A stretch of DNA of 64,000 nucleotides from positions 1-64,000 of the forward strand of contig VGID01000004.1 of the NCBI GenBank assembly GCA_016868035.1. The letters run 5' to 3'. Source of the DNA: Betaproteobacteria bacterium (GTDB lineage Bacteria > Pseudomonadota > Gammaproteobacteria > Burkholderiales > SG8-41). Both the position numbers and the translations under genes were made by a program. Numbering within the stretch: position 1 is the stretch's first letter; each line of letters begins with the position of its first letter. The notes under the pieces were generated by a model. It had not been told where the DNA came from and did no database searches. It saw nothing but the letters and a program-made list of their open reading frames with translations. Below are positions 1 to 8,646 of this stretch, one piece after another.

Positions 1-290
1 CCCAGCCGCAGATGGAGGGCTTCGCAGTCACGTGCCCGCTCGCCCCGGACGCACCACGCCTCATATCCGGTTTTTGTTCATCGCCCCGCAGCTTCGGGTT
101 CGGCTTCCTTCAGACCCCACCTCGCGGCGACGCCCTTGCCGTTTCCCTAGCCTTCGGCTCTGCGAAAACCTGGCTGTCGGACTCCCACCGACATAGTTAC
201 GTGCCATGCCCGGCACACACGTCCGCCGTGAACCGCGCGCCGCTTTGTGCGCGTCGGTTTTGACGGCACGGTTGGGTGGCAAGGGACGCG
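1..290. other. Unassigned region, no supported gene
   Basis: The track offers overlapping ORFs of 72-83 aa on both strands here, but none has a recognisable domain, signal peptide or convincing ribosome binding site, and they mask one another. The stretch precedes a worn toxin-antitoxin pair and an integrase remnant, so it may be part of an old mobile-element insertion. I see no attC-like site that I would defend. Confidence 0.3.
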
Positions 291-295
291 GCTGG

Positions 296-507
296 TCACA
301 GATCCTCGGGCGTCAGTCCCGTGCGCTTGGCAATGCGGGCGAGCATCTTGGGACCGATAGTCTCGCCGTCGTGGAACGCAAAGACAAAATCAGGCCAGCC
401 GGGACGCGAGAGGGTCTTGTGTGATCCAGACTGCGCTTGAGCGTCCAGCCAATCCGGAAGAGTGCGGCGAGAACACCACGGGCCTTCGTCGAAGGCCAAA
501 AGCTCAT
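296..507 (-). pseudogene. hicA: hicA-type toxin, frameshifted
   Basis: HicA toxins are small mRNA interferases with a double-stranded RNA-binding-like fold. The first frame reads MSFWPSTKARGVLAALFRIGW and ends in LKR; the rest, GSHKTLSRPGWPDFVFAFHD and the ending ARIAKRTGLTPEDL, lies in the neighbouring frame. Adding one base near position 433-436 (CGCAG to CGCCAG) would rebuild a continuous protein of about 70 aa through the expected QSGSH segment, which carries the catalytic histidine region of the family. The start codon overlaps the hicB stop (ATGA), as in coupled TA operons. Either the toxin is inactivated or there is a sequencing error. Confidence 0.75.
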
Positions 508-710
508 GCGGCCGGAACTGCGATCGAGATGGACTGAGGTCCGGCTTCGTTGTGTTCGAGGCGCTCGGCCAGCACGCGCAACGCCAGGACCTCGGCCTTC
601 GCCATCGCCTCCGCGGCGGTCGCGCCATAGGCGAGAACGCCCGGCAATTCAGGAACTTCCGCGAGCCAACGGCCGTCTTCTTCGAGTTCGTGCTCGATCG
701 TATAATTCAT
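504..710 (-). CDS. hicB: HicB-family antitoxin
   Basis: This 68-aa protein has the HicB N-terminal fold signature: MNYTIEHELEEDGRWLAEVP, then ELPGV and a GATAAEAMAKAEVLALR helix. It would neutralise HicA by binding it; the C-terminus is short and no separate DNA-binding domain is obvious. It lies upstream of hicA on the same strand with a 4-base stop/start overlap. The reading frame is intact although the partner toxin is frameshifted, which fits an antitoxin outliving its toxin. It stands next to an integrase remnant, a common setting for TA cassettes. Confidence 0.85.
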   Translation of the reverse strand: MNYTIEHELEEDGRWLAEVPELPGVLAYGATAAEAMAKAEVLALRVLAERLEHNEAGPQSISIAVPAA

Positions 711-897
711 ACGTCACCTCGATTCGGCGAGGCAATTCTACTCGGTTCTGTTCTTGCCACCCAACGTATAGTGAACTTCCGAAAAGTCGGCTAATTAGAC
801 ACCCAGCACACTGGCATTGTCATCCTTCCCCGCAAATCAGGCGTTCATGATGCTGTGGTGACGTGAGCGGCCAGGATAGGCTGCGAGGAGGGAAGGT

Positions 898-1309
898 ATG
901 TCGGATCAATCAAGGAGTTCTGATCCCGCATCAGCGGGCGTTCCGCACCGCCCGCGTCTGCTCGAGCAGGTACATGAGGCGATCCGCCGGAAATATTTCA
1001 GCCGCCGGACCGAGGAAACTTATGTGCACTGGATCAAGCGCTTCATCTACTTCACCGGCAAGCGCCATCCCGCCACGCTGGGCGAGGCCGAGGTAACGGC
1101 GTTTCTGAACCATCTCGCCGCCGAGCGCCACGTCGCCGCCGCGACGCAGAATCAGGCGCTTTCCGCGCTGCTCTTCCTCTACGATGATCTACACCCACGT
1201 GCTGAACAAGGGCGGGCGCGGGGTGAAAAGCCCGCTCGACCGGCCGGGCGAGAGTTCATCGGTTCCCGCACCTCCGGCGGCGCCCATCCACGGCGGGAGC
1301 GAGCCGTGA
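898..1309 (+). pseudogene. Integron-type tyrosine recombinase, internally deleted
   Basis: The first ~95 residues form a clear N-terminal core-binding domain (LLEQVHEAIRRKYFSRRTEE, YVHWIKRFIYFTGKRHP, then FLNHLAAERHVAAATQNQAL) and stop at ALLFLY. In another frame the DNA continues directly with MIYTHVLNKGGRGVKSPLDR, the far C-terminus of IntI-like integrases including the region of the nucleophilic tyrosine. About 200 residues, with the catalytic Arg, Lys and His boxes, are missing, and the junction near 1182 shifts the frame. The track ORF 898-1395 runs into unrelated sequence. This is a dead integrase produced by an internal deletion. Confidence 0.85.
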
Positions 1310-1398
1310 TTCGTGATTCGGCGGCGACCACCCCGTCACCTTCGGTGACACCCCTCCTCGGCCAGGAGGGGAGTGCGTGCCGCCTTGCTTCCTGACTC

Positions 1399-1564
1399 CG
1401 GACTCTGGAAGGACTTGACTCGTATTTCCTTCGTGTCCTTCGTGTCGAAGCTTTTCAGGGTTTCCTCAGCGTCCTCCGCGTCCTCCGCGTCGAGAGCCGG
1501 TCTTGAATGCTTTTTGGCGTCTCGGCGGTTCACAGAGCAGTGACGCAGTGACGAAGTGACGGGT
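1399..1564. repeat. Short-word tandem arrays (9-bp and 8-bp)
   Basis: The gap contains back-to-back words: CTTCGTGTC repeats, then GTCCTCCGC repeats with a 9-bp period, then AGTGACGC/A/G with an 8-bp period at about 1538-1562. Translated, the 9-bp array gives the AEDAED peptides seen in several shadow ORFs. Similar arrays recur at many gene junctions of this window. Confidence 0.7.
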
Positions 1565-1618
1565 TCATCTTCTTGGCGGGCGGCGGCTCAACAGGATCGA
1601 GACGCCGAGCCCCCTCCT

Positions 1619-2335
1619 TCACCCGCGCCGCAGGCCCGCGATCCACCGCTCGTAAACCCTGTCCGCCACCCGGTGCAGCGCCTCCAGCCGCGCGTCCAGC
1701 TCCCGCGTGATCTCCTCCACCGGCTGCACGGCGGGGCTCTTCGGCAGGTTGCGCGCAATCTCGCGCGCGCCGCTCTTGCACCACGACTCGACGAGCTCGC
1801 GGGTCATCTCGACATGGCATTGCATGCCGAGGCTCTTCCCCAGCGCGAACGCCTGGTTCGCGCAGTGGGGCGTGGACGCGATACGGGCCGCCCCGGGCGG
1901 GATCGAGAAGGTCTCCCCGTGCCAGTGGAACGCGTTGAACGACTCGGTGCGCGCGCCGAACCACGCGGAAGCGGCCGGCGCCTCCGCGACATCCACGCGG
2001 CCCCAGCCGATCTCCTTCACCGCATTGCGCGTGACCTCTCCGCCCAGCGCCCTTGCCATCAGCTGCCCGCCGAGGCAGTGGCCGAGCACCGGCACGTCCG
2101 CCTCCACCGCCGCGCGGATGAGCCGCAGCACGGGTGCGATCCACGCGCGATCGTCGTTCACGCTCATCGGCCCGCCCATGAACGCGAGCCCGCTGAATTC
2201 GCGCGGGTTTTCCGGGACGGGTTCGCCCTCGTCCACCTTCACGAGCCGCCACGGGATCCGGTTGCGCTCGAGGTATGTGGCAAAATACCCTGGACCCTCG
2301 ATCGCCGCGTGGCGGAAGATGGCAACGGGCTTCAT
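1619..2335 (-). CDS. Class I glutamine amidotransferase-like protein
   Basis: This 238-aa protein matches the stand-alone type 1 glutamine amidotransferase family related to the GMP synthase GATase domain. The nucleophile elbow VLGHCLGGQLMARALGG is visible near residues 80-97, preceded by the oxyanion strand FSGLAFMGGPMSVNDD. A C-terminal segment HCANQAFALGKSLGMQCHVE carries the likely catalytic His and Glu. No fused synthetase domain is present, so the acceptor of the ammonia is unknown. The gene is divergent from the protease gene starting 16 bases away, so the two probably share a promoter region. Confidence 0.85.
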   Translation of the reverse strand: MKPVAIFRHAAIEGPGYFATYLERNRIPWRLVKVDEGEPVPENPREFSGLAFMGGPMSVNDDRAWIAPVLRLIRAAVEADVPVLGHCLGGQLMARALGGEVTRNAVKEIGWGRVDVAEAPAASAWFGARTESFNAFHWHGETFSIPPGAARIASTPHCANQAFALGKSLGMQCHVEMTRELVESWCKSGAREIARNLPKSPAVQPVEEITRELDARLEALHRVADRVYERWIAGLRRG

Positions 2336-2351
2336 CGTCGTTTACGGGGGG

Positions 2352-3014
2352 ATGGGTTTGGACCTGGTGTTGCGCCATATTGTAGCCGCACTCCTGTTCT
2401 TCCTCGCGACCGCCGCGGCGCACGCGGCGGACATCAACGTCGTCGCGCTCACCGCCGGCAAGGCGGTCGTGGTGGTGAACGGTGGCAAGCCGCGGACGCT
2501 CACCGTGGGGCAGACGACGCCCGAGGGCGTGAAGCTCATCGCCGCCGACAGTGCGACGGCAACCTTCGAGGTCGGCGGAAAACGGCAGACGCTCGCGGCG
2601 GGGCAGGGCGCGGCGATCGCGGCGAGCCCGCCGCCGCGCGGGGGAGGAAGCGTGACGCTCACCGCGGACTCGCGCGGCCACTTCTTCACCATGGGCGCCG
2701 TGAACGGAGTCAGCATGCGCTTCATGGTGGACACGGGGGCGACCGCGGTTGCGCTCTCGAGCGCCGACGCGCGGCGCGCGGGCGTCAACTACCTCTCCGG
2801 CATCCGCGCCTTCACCCACACCGCCAACGGCGTCGTGCCGGTCTACCGGGTCAAGCTCGACTCGATCACGATCGGGGACATCACGCTCACCAGCGTGGAC
2901 GCCGTCGTCATCGAGGGCGAGCGGCTGCCCGTAGCTCTGCTCGGGATGTCGTTCCTCAACCGCATGGAGATGAAGCGCGACGGGCAGACGATGACGCTCA
3001 TCAAGCGCTTCTGA
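2352..3014 (+). CDS. Retropepsin-like aspartic protease, exported
   Basis: The protein is about 220 aa from the ATG at 2352, which places a signal peptide (LRHIVAALLFFLATAAAHA) at the very N-terminus; the longer track ORF from 1707 would bury it. After a low-similarity segment of about 75 residues comes a clan AA protease core with the active-site motif FMVDTGATAVALS and the flap and C-terminal part VALLGMSFLNRMEM. This is the TIGR02281-like single-domain family that works as a dimer, probably in the periplasm. The substrate is unknown. It is divergent from the amidotransferase gene. Confidence 0.85.
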   Translation: MGLDLVLRHIVAALLFFLATAAAHAADINVVALTAGKAVVVVNGGKPRTLTVGQTTPEGVKLIAADSATATFEVGGKRQTLAAGQGAAIAASPPPRGGGSVTLTADSRGHFFTMGAVNGVSMRFMVDTGATAVALSSADARRAGVNYLSGIRAFTHTANGVVPVYRVKLDSITIGDITLTSVDAVVIEGERLPVALLGMSFLNRMEMKRDGQTMTLIKRF

Positions 3015-3018
3015 CGAA

Positions 3019-3053
3019 GCGTGGCTCGTTTCTCGTGGCTCGTGGCTCGTGAC
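3019..3053. repeat. Heptamer array after the protease gene
   Basis: Immediately after the stop codon the sequence repeats GGCTCGT/TTCTCGT units with a 7-bp period about four times. It belongs to the dispersed family of intergenic heptamer arrays described in the findings. Confidence 0.75.
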
Positions 3054-3216
3054 TTGCAAGCCGCACGCGCCAGGCGGTAAGGCACAGGCGGTGGTCAGGG
3101 CGTTTGGGGTGGAGACCCCGCCCGTTCGTTGCCGGCCGCTCAGGGCGCGCCGCACCGGATTCTCCGGCGCCCCGCGCCGGCTTGTGGAAAACCCCGCCGT
3201 CGAATAACGTAAAGGG

Positions 3217-3236
3217 GCCCGCCTGCGCAGGCGGGC
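3217..3236. promoter_or_regulatory. 20-bp perfect palindrome before the TetR gene
   Basis: GCCCGCCTGCGCAGGCGGGC is a perfect palindrome ending 7 bases before the first ATG of the TetR-type gene. TetR regulators commonly bind such palindromes and repress themselves, so an operator role is plausible. A related GC-rich inverted word (GCCCGCCTCGGCGGGC) occurs near 22350 away from any regulator, so it could instead be a REP-like element. Confidence 0.35.
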
Positions 3237-3243
3237 TGCGGGA

Positions 3244-3918
3244 ATGCGATCGGGCATGGCGCAACGGCAGAAAACGGCTACGGCGGGGCACGACGAGCTG
3301 CGCGAGCGGATCGTGGATGCCGCGATCGCGCTCGCCGAGCGGGACTCGTGGGAAGCGGTGCGGCTGCACGACGTCGCCGACAGCCTGGGCGTCACCCTCG
3401 ACGAGGTGCGCCGCCAGTTCCGCGAGAAGGAGGACGTGGTGGACGCCTGGTTCGACCGGGCCGACGCCGCCATGCTGCGGGAGTCCGAGGCGCCGGGCTT
3501 CCGGGAGCTGACGCCGCGGGAACGCATCCACCGGCTCATCCTGACGTGGTTGCGCGCGCTCGCGCCGCACCGCAAGGTTACCCGGCAGATGATCTACGGC
3601 AAGCTCGAGCCGGGGCACGTCCACATCCTGTTCCCCGGACTGATGCGCGTGAGCCGCACCGTGCAGTGGGTGCGTGAAGCCGCCCACCGCGATGCCGCGT
3701 ACGTGCGCCGCGCGCTCGAGGAAACCGGGCTCACCACGATCTACCTGATGACCTTCTTCCACTGGATGACCGACGACACGGCGGGATCGGAAGCGACCGG
3801 CCGCTTCCTCGACGGCTGGCTCGGCCTGGCCGAGCGCCTCGACCGCGCGGTCTACGGCACGCCGCGCGGCGGCGCGGGCGAGGCGCCGCCGCCCCCGGCG
3901 GAGCGGTCCGCAGGCTAG
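3244..3918 (+). CDS. TetR/AcrR-family transcriptional regulator
   Basis: The protein is up to 224 aa. The N-terminal helix-turn-helix is clear: RERIVDAAIALAERDSWEAV, then LHDVADSLGVTLDEVRRQF and REKEDVVDAWFD. The C-terminal ligand and dimer domain (about residues 80-200) is not diagnostic; it has some resemblance to COQ9-like TetR relatives. A proline-rich tail ends the protein. Two starts are possible, ATG 3244 and ATG 3256; neither has a strong ribosome binding site. A 20-bp palindrome precedes it. The gene lies alone between repeat-filled gaps, so its target cannot be read from context. Confidence 0.85.
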   Translation: MRSGMAQRQKTATAGHDELRERIVDAAIALAERDSWEAVRLHDVADSLGVTLDEVRRQFREKEDVVDAWFDRADAAMLRESEAPGFRELTPRERIHRLILTWLRALAPHRKVTRQMIYGKLEPGHVHILFPGLMRVSRTVQWVREAAHRDAAYVRRALEETGLTTIYLMTFFHWMTDDTAGSEATGRFLDGWLGLAERLDRAVYGTPRGGAGEAPPPPAERSAG

Positions 3919-3966
3919 AACCGGTCTCAAGAACCGGCTGAAGCGCTGAAACCACGGGCCACGGAA

Positions 3967-4090
3967 TCATTCGGGATCCGGGATTCGGAATGACTGCTCT
4001 TCCCCGGCGCTTCTCGGCGTCCTCGGCGTCCTCTGCGGTGAGAGGTTGAGGTTTATCTCCGTGAACTCCGTGTCCGCTGTGGCTGACCCG
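3967..4090. repeat. Intergenic short-word arrays
   Basis: The gap holds TTCGGGATCCGGGATTCGG (7-bp period), then GGCGTCCTC repeated with a 9-bp period and CTCCGTGAACTCCGTGTCCG. It is the same class of filler as at 1.4 and 5.2 kb; the 9-bp words here are the reverse complement of those at 5164-5205, which lie on the other side of the next gene. Confidence 0.65.
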
Positions 4091-4092
4091 TC

Positions 4093-5142
4093 TTGGACAC
4101 GTTCACCCATGCGCTGAGCGGGGCGCTCCTCGCGCGGGCGGCCGCCCCGTCGCAGCCCGCGCCCGGCGCCCTGAGCCCGACAGCGCGCGTGGCCGCGGGA
4201 TTCGCGGCGGCCGCGTTTCCGGATGTGGACTTCTCCCTGCGGCTCTACGACACGCTTGCCTACCTCAACTGGCACCAGGGAGTGACGCACTCGATCATAC
4301 TGCTGCCGCTCTGGGCGTACGCGCTCGCGCACGCTTTCTCGTGGGCGACGCGCGGGCGCCGTTCGTGGCGGGAGTTCCTCGCGCCCGCCGCGCTCGGCAT
4401 CGCCGCCCACATCGCGGGCGACGTGCTGACCGCGTACGGAACCGCGCTCTTCGCTCCCCTCTCGGCGCAGCGCTACGCCCTGCCCCTCGCCTTCGTGATC
4501 GATCCGTATTTCACCGCGATCCTCGCAGCGGGGCTTGCCGCGGCGCTGCTGCGCCCGAAGAAGCGCACGCCCGCCGTCACCGCGCTCGCCGTGCTCGCCG
4601 CCTACGTGGGCCTGCAGGCGGGGCTGCACGCACGCGCGCTCGAAGCCGGGCGCGAATACGCGAGAGCGCAGCGCCTCGCGGGCGCGGAGGTCCACGCCCT
4701 GCCGCAGCCGTTGACGCCCTTCAACTGGAAAATCATCGTCGAACGCGGCGATGATTATCACGAGGCGTTCGTCAACCTGTGGCGCACGCAAGAGCCCCGG
4801 CCGCCGGCCGACGGCGACGCGCTGCTGCGCCGGATCGCCGCGGGCTACCGGCCGGTGGCAGCGGCCGGCTGGACGCGCCATTCACGGTACGGGGAAGGAC
4901 CGCAGGCCGCGCTTGCCCGCGAGGCGTGGAACCAGGAAGCGTTCGCGGATTTCCGGCGGTTTGCGCGGTTTCCCGCGCTCGACCGGATCGAGACCCATGG
5001 CGGGAGAGTGTGCGTGTGGTTTCTCGACCTGCGCTTCACGCTGCCGGCGCTCACACCCTCGTTCCGCTGGGGCGTGTGCCGGACCGCAGCCGCCGACAGC
5101 TGGCGCCTCGAGCGCATGCGCGGTGCGTTCTGGATCGACTGA
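4093..5142 (+). CDS. YdjM-like membrane-bound metal-dependent hydrolase family protein
   Basis: This 349-aa protein begins with the family hallmark MDTFTHALSGALLARA, from a TTG start at 4093 directly upstream of the motif. The DVDF and HQGVTHSI motifs and a later AAHIAGDVLTAYGT segment supply the His/Asp residues typical of the PF04307 (YdjM, LexA-regulated inner membrane hydrolase) family. Several hydrophobic segments follow up to about residue 180, then a soluble C-terminal domain of about 160 residues. The reaction is unknown for the family. It stands alone between two repeat-filled gaps. Confidence 0.8.
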   Translation: MDTFTHALSGALLARAAAPSQPAPGALSPTARVAAGFAAAAFPDVDFSLRLYDTLAYLNWHQGVTHSIILLPLWAYALAHAFSWATRGRRSWREFLAPAALGIAAHIAGDVLTAYGTALFAPLSAQRYALPLAFVIDPYFTAILAAGLAAALLRPKKRTPAVTALAVLAAYVGLQAGLHARALEAGREYARAQRLAGAEVHALPQPLTPFNWKIIVERGDDYHEAFVNLWRTQEPRPPADGDALLRRIAAGYRPVAAAGWTRHSRYGEGPQAALAREAWNQEAFADFRRFARFPALDRIETHGGRVCVWFLDLRFTLPALTPSFRWGVCRTAAADSWRLERMRGAFWID

Positions 5143-5163
5143 GCATTCATCTCAAGAGCCGAA

Positions 5164-5205
5164 ACCTCTCACCGCAGAGGATGCAGAGGACGCAGAGGAA
5201 AAGCA
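5164..5205. repeat. 9-bp tandem array
   Basis: CGCAGAGGA words repeat about three times directly after the preceding gene. They are inverted relative to the GGCGTCCTC array upstream of that gene. Confidence 0.7.
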
Positions 5206-5271
5206 AGGAATGGAAGAATTCAGTTTTCGTTCTTATCGGCGCGCATCGGCGGCTTGATCCGTATTCGGCGC

Positions 5272-6111
5272 TCATCGCACGGGAATTGCGCCATTGGCAG
5301 TGATGACTTGGTCGCCCGCGGGGCTCAACACGAAGTCGATGAACTTCCTCACCTCGGGCGCGGGCGACTCCGGAACGACGAGGTAGAAGCCCCGGCTCAG
5401 GAAGTAGCGGCCGCTCTTCACGTTCTCCGGCGTCGGCGCGATGCCGTTGAAGCTGAGCGCCCTCACCTTTCCGGAACCCTGCTCGACGACCGTCATGCTC
5501 GTCATTCCGATCGCATGAGCGGTTTCGGCAAGGGCATGGGCCATGTCACCGCCGCGGGGCATGACCCTCACGGCTTCGGCCGCCTTCAGGTCCCTGAAGC
5601 ACGCCACTTTTTCCAGGATCACTTCGGGGTCGACCTCCGTGGGCGGACGGGTATGCACCGCGATGGGGCTGTCGGGACCGCCGAGCTGCCGCCAGGTGGT
5701 GATCCGCCCGCCATAGATGTCGCACATCTGCGTGTCGGTGAGATTGGAAAGAGGAACCGTCTGGTTTACGGCGAAGACGATCGCGCCCTTGGCGATCTCG
5801 ATGACCCGCAGCCTGTTCTTCCGCACCACCTCCGGGTCGATGCCGTGGCTCGCGAGCGCGATCTGGATCTTCGCCTCCGCAAGCGCACGCAGCCGCGCGC
5901 CGGTTCCGAGCCCCTTGCCGACCTGGATGGCAGGGCCTTCCGACTGCTTCTGGTAGGCGGCGACGAGTGCCCGCGCCAACGGAATCATGCCAGTGGAACC
6001 GTCGAGGACGATGGTCTCCTGCGCCTGCGCCGCCACGCCCGTCACGATCAGTGCGAGCGCGCGCGCGAGACGAGACGCGCCCGTAATCCCCACTCGGCTC
6101 CTCGACGCCAT
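5272..6111 (-). CDS. PstS-like phosphate ABC transporter substrate-binding protein
   Basis: From the ATG at 6111 (preceded by GGAGAGGGAACC, a good ribosome binding site) the protein is about 279 aa with a signal peptide ending near VTGVAAQAQ. The body has PstS-like features: DGSTGMIPLARALVAAYQKQ at the N-lobe, a hinge segment IVFAVNQTVPLSNLTD and QMCDIYGGRITTWRQLGG, and a C-terminal FYLVVPESPAPEVRKFIDFV. It probably binds phosphate or a related oxyanion in the periplasm. No pstCAB permease genes adjoin it, so it may be an orphan receptor. The track start at 6141 adds ten residues without a ribosome binding site. Confidence 0.8.
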   Translation of the reverse strand: MASRSRVGITGASRLARALALIVTGVAAQAQETIVLDGSTGMIPLARALVAAYQKQSEGPAIQVGKGLGTGARLRALAEAKIQIALASHGIDPEVVRKNRLRVIEIAKGAIVFAVNQTVPLSNLTDTQMCDIYGGRITTWRQLGGPDSPIAVHTRPPTEVDPEVILEKVACFRDLKAAEAVRVMPRGGDMAHALAETAHAIGMTSMTVVEQGSGKVRALSFNGIAPTPENVKSGRYFLSRGFYLVVPESPAPEVRKFIDFVLSPAGDQVITANGAIPVR

Positions 6112-6294
6112 GGTTCCCTCTCCGATCGGAGCCCGCCCCAAGCGCAGGCTCGCAGACCCTGTGCGGCGGAAATTCTGGCGCTGCCGGGGAAGTATGGCAA
6201 GTGCGCGCGCGGGAGCACGGCACCGCGGCTGCCCTGCTGCTCTTTGAACCGGGCCCCGAAAACCAGGGTCGGGCCGGATTCTCCGCGGCGCGCG

Positions 6295-6450
6295 CTAGCC
6301 TGGCCGGCGCTTGAAGAACTGGACGGCGCGCTCGTGGCGCAGGGCGCCCGCTCGCGTCCTGAACGTCCCGAGATTGCGACGCCTGCCGGTGCGGGGATTC
6401 TTGCTTCGTGAGTAAAGACGGTACCTGCCGGGGCCGAGCTTCCTGATCAT
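6295..6450 (-). CDS. Small basic conserved-looking protein, 51 aa
   Basis: This ORF is too short for the supplied track. Reading the minus strand from ATG 6450 gives MIRKLGPGRYRLYSRSKNP, then TGRRRNLGTFRTRAGALRHE and RAVQFFKRRPG before a TAG stop. Composition is strongly basic with regular Gly/Arg/Tyr spacing and no non-coding drift, and it resembles small uncharacterised proteins with an RxLGTF...HERAVQ(Y/F)FKR pattern. The charge suggests nucleic-acid binding, which is inference. It lies between ribBA and the PstS-like gene on the same strand. Confidence 0.65.
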   Translation of the reverse strand: MIRKLGPGRYRLYSRSKNPRTGRRRNLGTFRTRAGALRHERAVQFFKRRPG

Positions 6451-6472
6451 GCCCGCCGCCCGTGGCACCGCT

Positions 6473-7753
<1,281 letters not shown>

Positions 7754-7765
7754 ACGCGGGTAATC

Positions 7766-7869
7766 GGGAATGGGGAATGGGGAATCGGAAAGCCGAACGT
7801 CGCTGCGGCCGCCTCGGACATAAGGCACCTGTTTTCCATTTCCTATTCCCTATTTCCTATTCCCCAATC
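7766..7869. repeat. Inverted pair of heptamer arrays between ribBA and folE
   Basis: GGGAATG units (7766-7788) face complementary ATTCCCT/ATTTCCT units (7838-7869) across about 50 bases. The two arrays can pair into a long imperfect hairpin in the ribBA leader. Confidence 0.7.
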
Positions 7870-7876
7870 ACCGGCA

Positions 7877-8518
7877 TCAGCCGACGGGATTCCCGCGGAT
7901 GATCAGGCGCATGAACTCGGCGCGTGTCTTGTCGATGTTGAACTCGCCGGTGAAGGCCGAGGTCGTGGCGATGGAGTGCTGCTTCTGGATGCCGCGCATC
8001 ACCATGCACAGGTGCTGCGCCTCGATCACGACCGCCACGCCCAGCGGCTTCAACGTCTCCTCGATGCAGTCCCGGATCTCGACCGTGAGCCGCTCCTGCA
8101 CCTGCAGGCGGCGCGCGTACGCGTCCACCACGCGCGGGATCTTCGAGAGCCCGACGATGTGCCCGTTGGGAATGTAGGCGACATGGCACTTGCCGAAGAA
8201 CGGCAGGAGATGGTGCTCGCACAGCGAGTAGAGCTCGATGTCCTTCACGATCACCATCTGCTGGTACCGGTCGCGGAACATCGCCGAGCGCAGGATCTCC
8301 GCGGGATCGAGGTCGTAGCCGTGGGTGAGGAATTGCAGTGCTTTCGCCACCCGCTCCGGGGTCTTCTTCAGGCCCTCGCGGTCGGCATCCTCGCCGAGAT
8401 CCTTCAGGATCGCACGGTAATGTTCCGAGATCCGCTTGAGCGCCGCCGGGTTGTACTCCTCGACGCGCGCGTAGCCGTTCATCTCGTTTTCTTCCAGCAT
8501 TTTCCGGTTGAGCGTCAT
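7877..8518 (-). CDS. folE: GTP cyclohydrolase I
   Basis: This 213-aa enzyme converts GTP to dihydroneopterin triphosphate, the first step to folate or tetrahydropterins. Zinc ligands are visible in [17 protein letters not shown] (Cys and His) and in [12 protein letters not shown] (second Cys); [20 protein letters not shown] and the C-terminal FMRLIIRG are typical. It is the classical FolE type, not FolE2. An internal ATG ([10 protein letters not shown]) is an alternative start and has a purine-rich stretch in front. It sits in the minus-strand block downstream of dxs. Confidence 0.95.
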   Translation of the reverse strand: MTLNRKMLEENEMNGYARVEEYNPAALKRISEHYRAILKDLGEDADREGLKKTPERVAKALQFLTHGYDLDPAEILRSAMFRDRYQQMVIVKDIELYSLCEHHLLPFFGKCHVAYIPNGHIVGLSKIPRVVDAYARRLQVQERLTVEIRDCIEETLKPLGVAVVIEAQHLCMVMRGIQKQHSIATTSAFTGEFNIDKTRAEFMRLIIRGNPVG

Positions 8519-8536
8519 CGCGGACCTGGTCCGGGT

Positions 8537-8638
8537 AAACGGTCAACGGTGAACCGTAAACGGCAAAAGCCGGGCGGCGACGTGCCGCCGGTCCCCGGGG
8601 GTTTTTCGCCTACCGCTCACTGTTCACTGTTCACCGGC
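8537..8638. repeat. Inverted heptamer arrays plus GC hairpin between folE and dxs
   Basis: ACGGTCAACGGTGAACCGT (8540-8558) and TCACTGTTCACTGTTCACCG (8617-8636) are complementary arrays. Between them GGCGGCGACGTGCCGCC forms a tight stem; on the minus strand the stem is followed by CGGCTTTT, so it could also act as a weak terminator or attenuator after dxs. Confidence 0.6.
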
Positions 8639-8646
8639 ATGTCATT

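Noticed and set aside
12-263. 83-aa ORF at the left edge as a gene
   Set aside because: It overlaps other open frames on both strands and has no ribosome binding site or domain.
296-507. Programmed frameshifting in hicA
   Set aside because: No slippery heptamer or following hairpin is visible at the shift point; simple mutation or sequencing error is more likely.
1530-3575. 681-aa minus-strand ORF and the 498-aa plus-strand ORF 1556-3052
   Set aside because: Both are Arg/Pro/Ala-rich shadows of the amidotransferase, protease and TetR genes, produced by high GC content.
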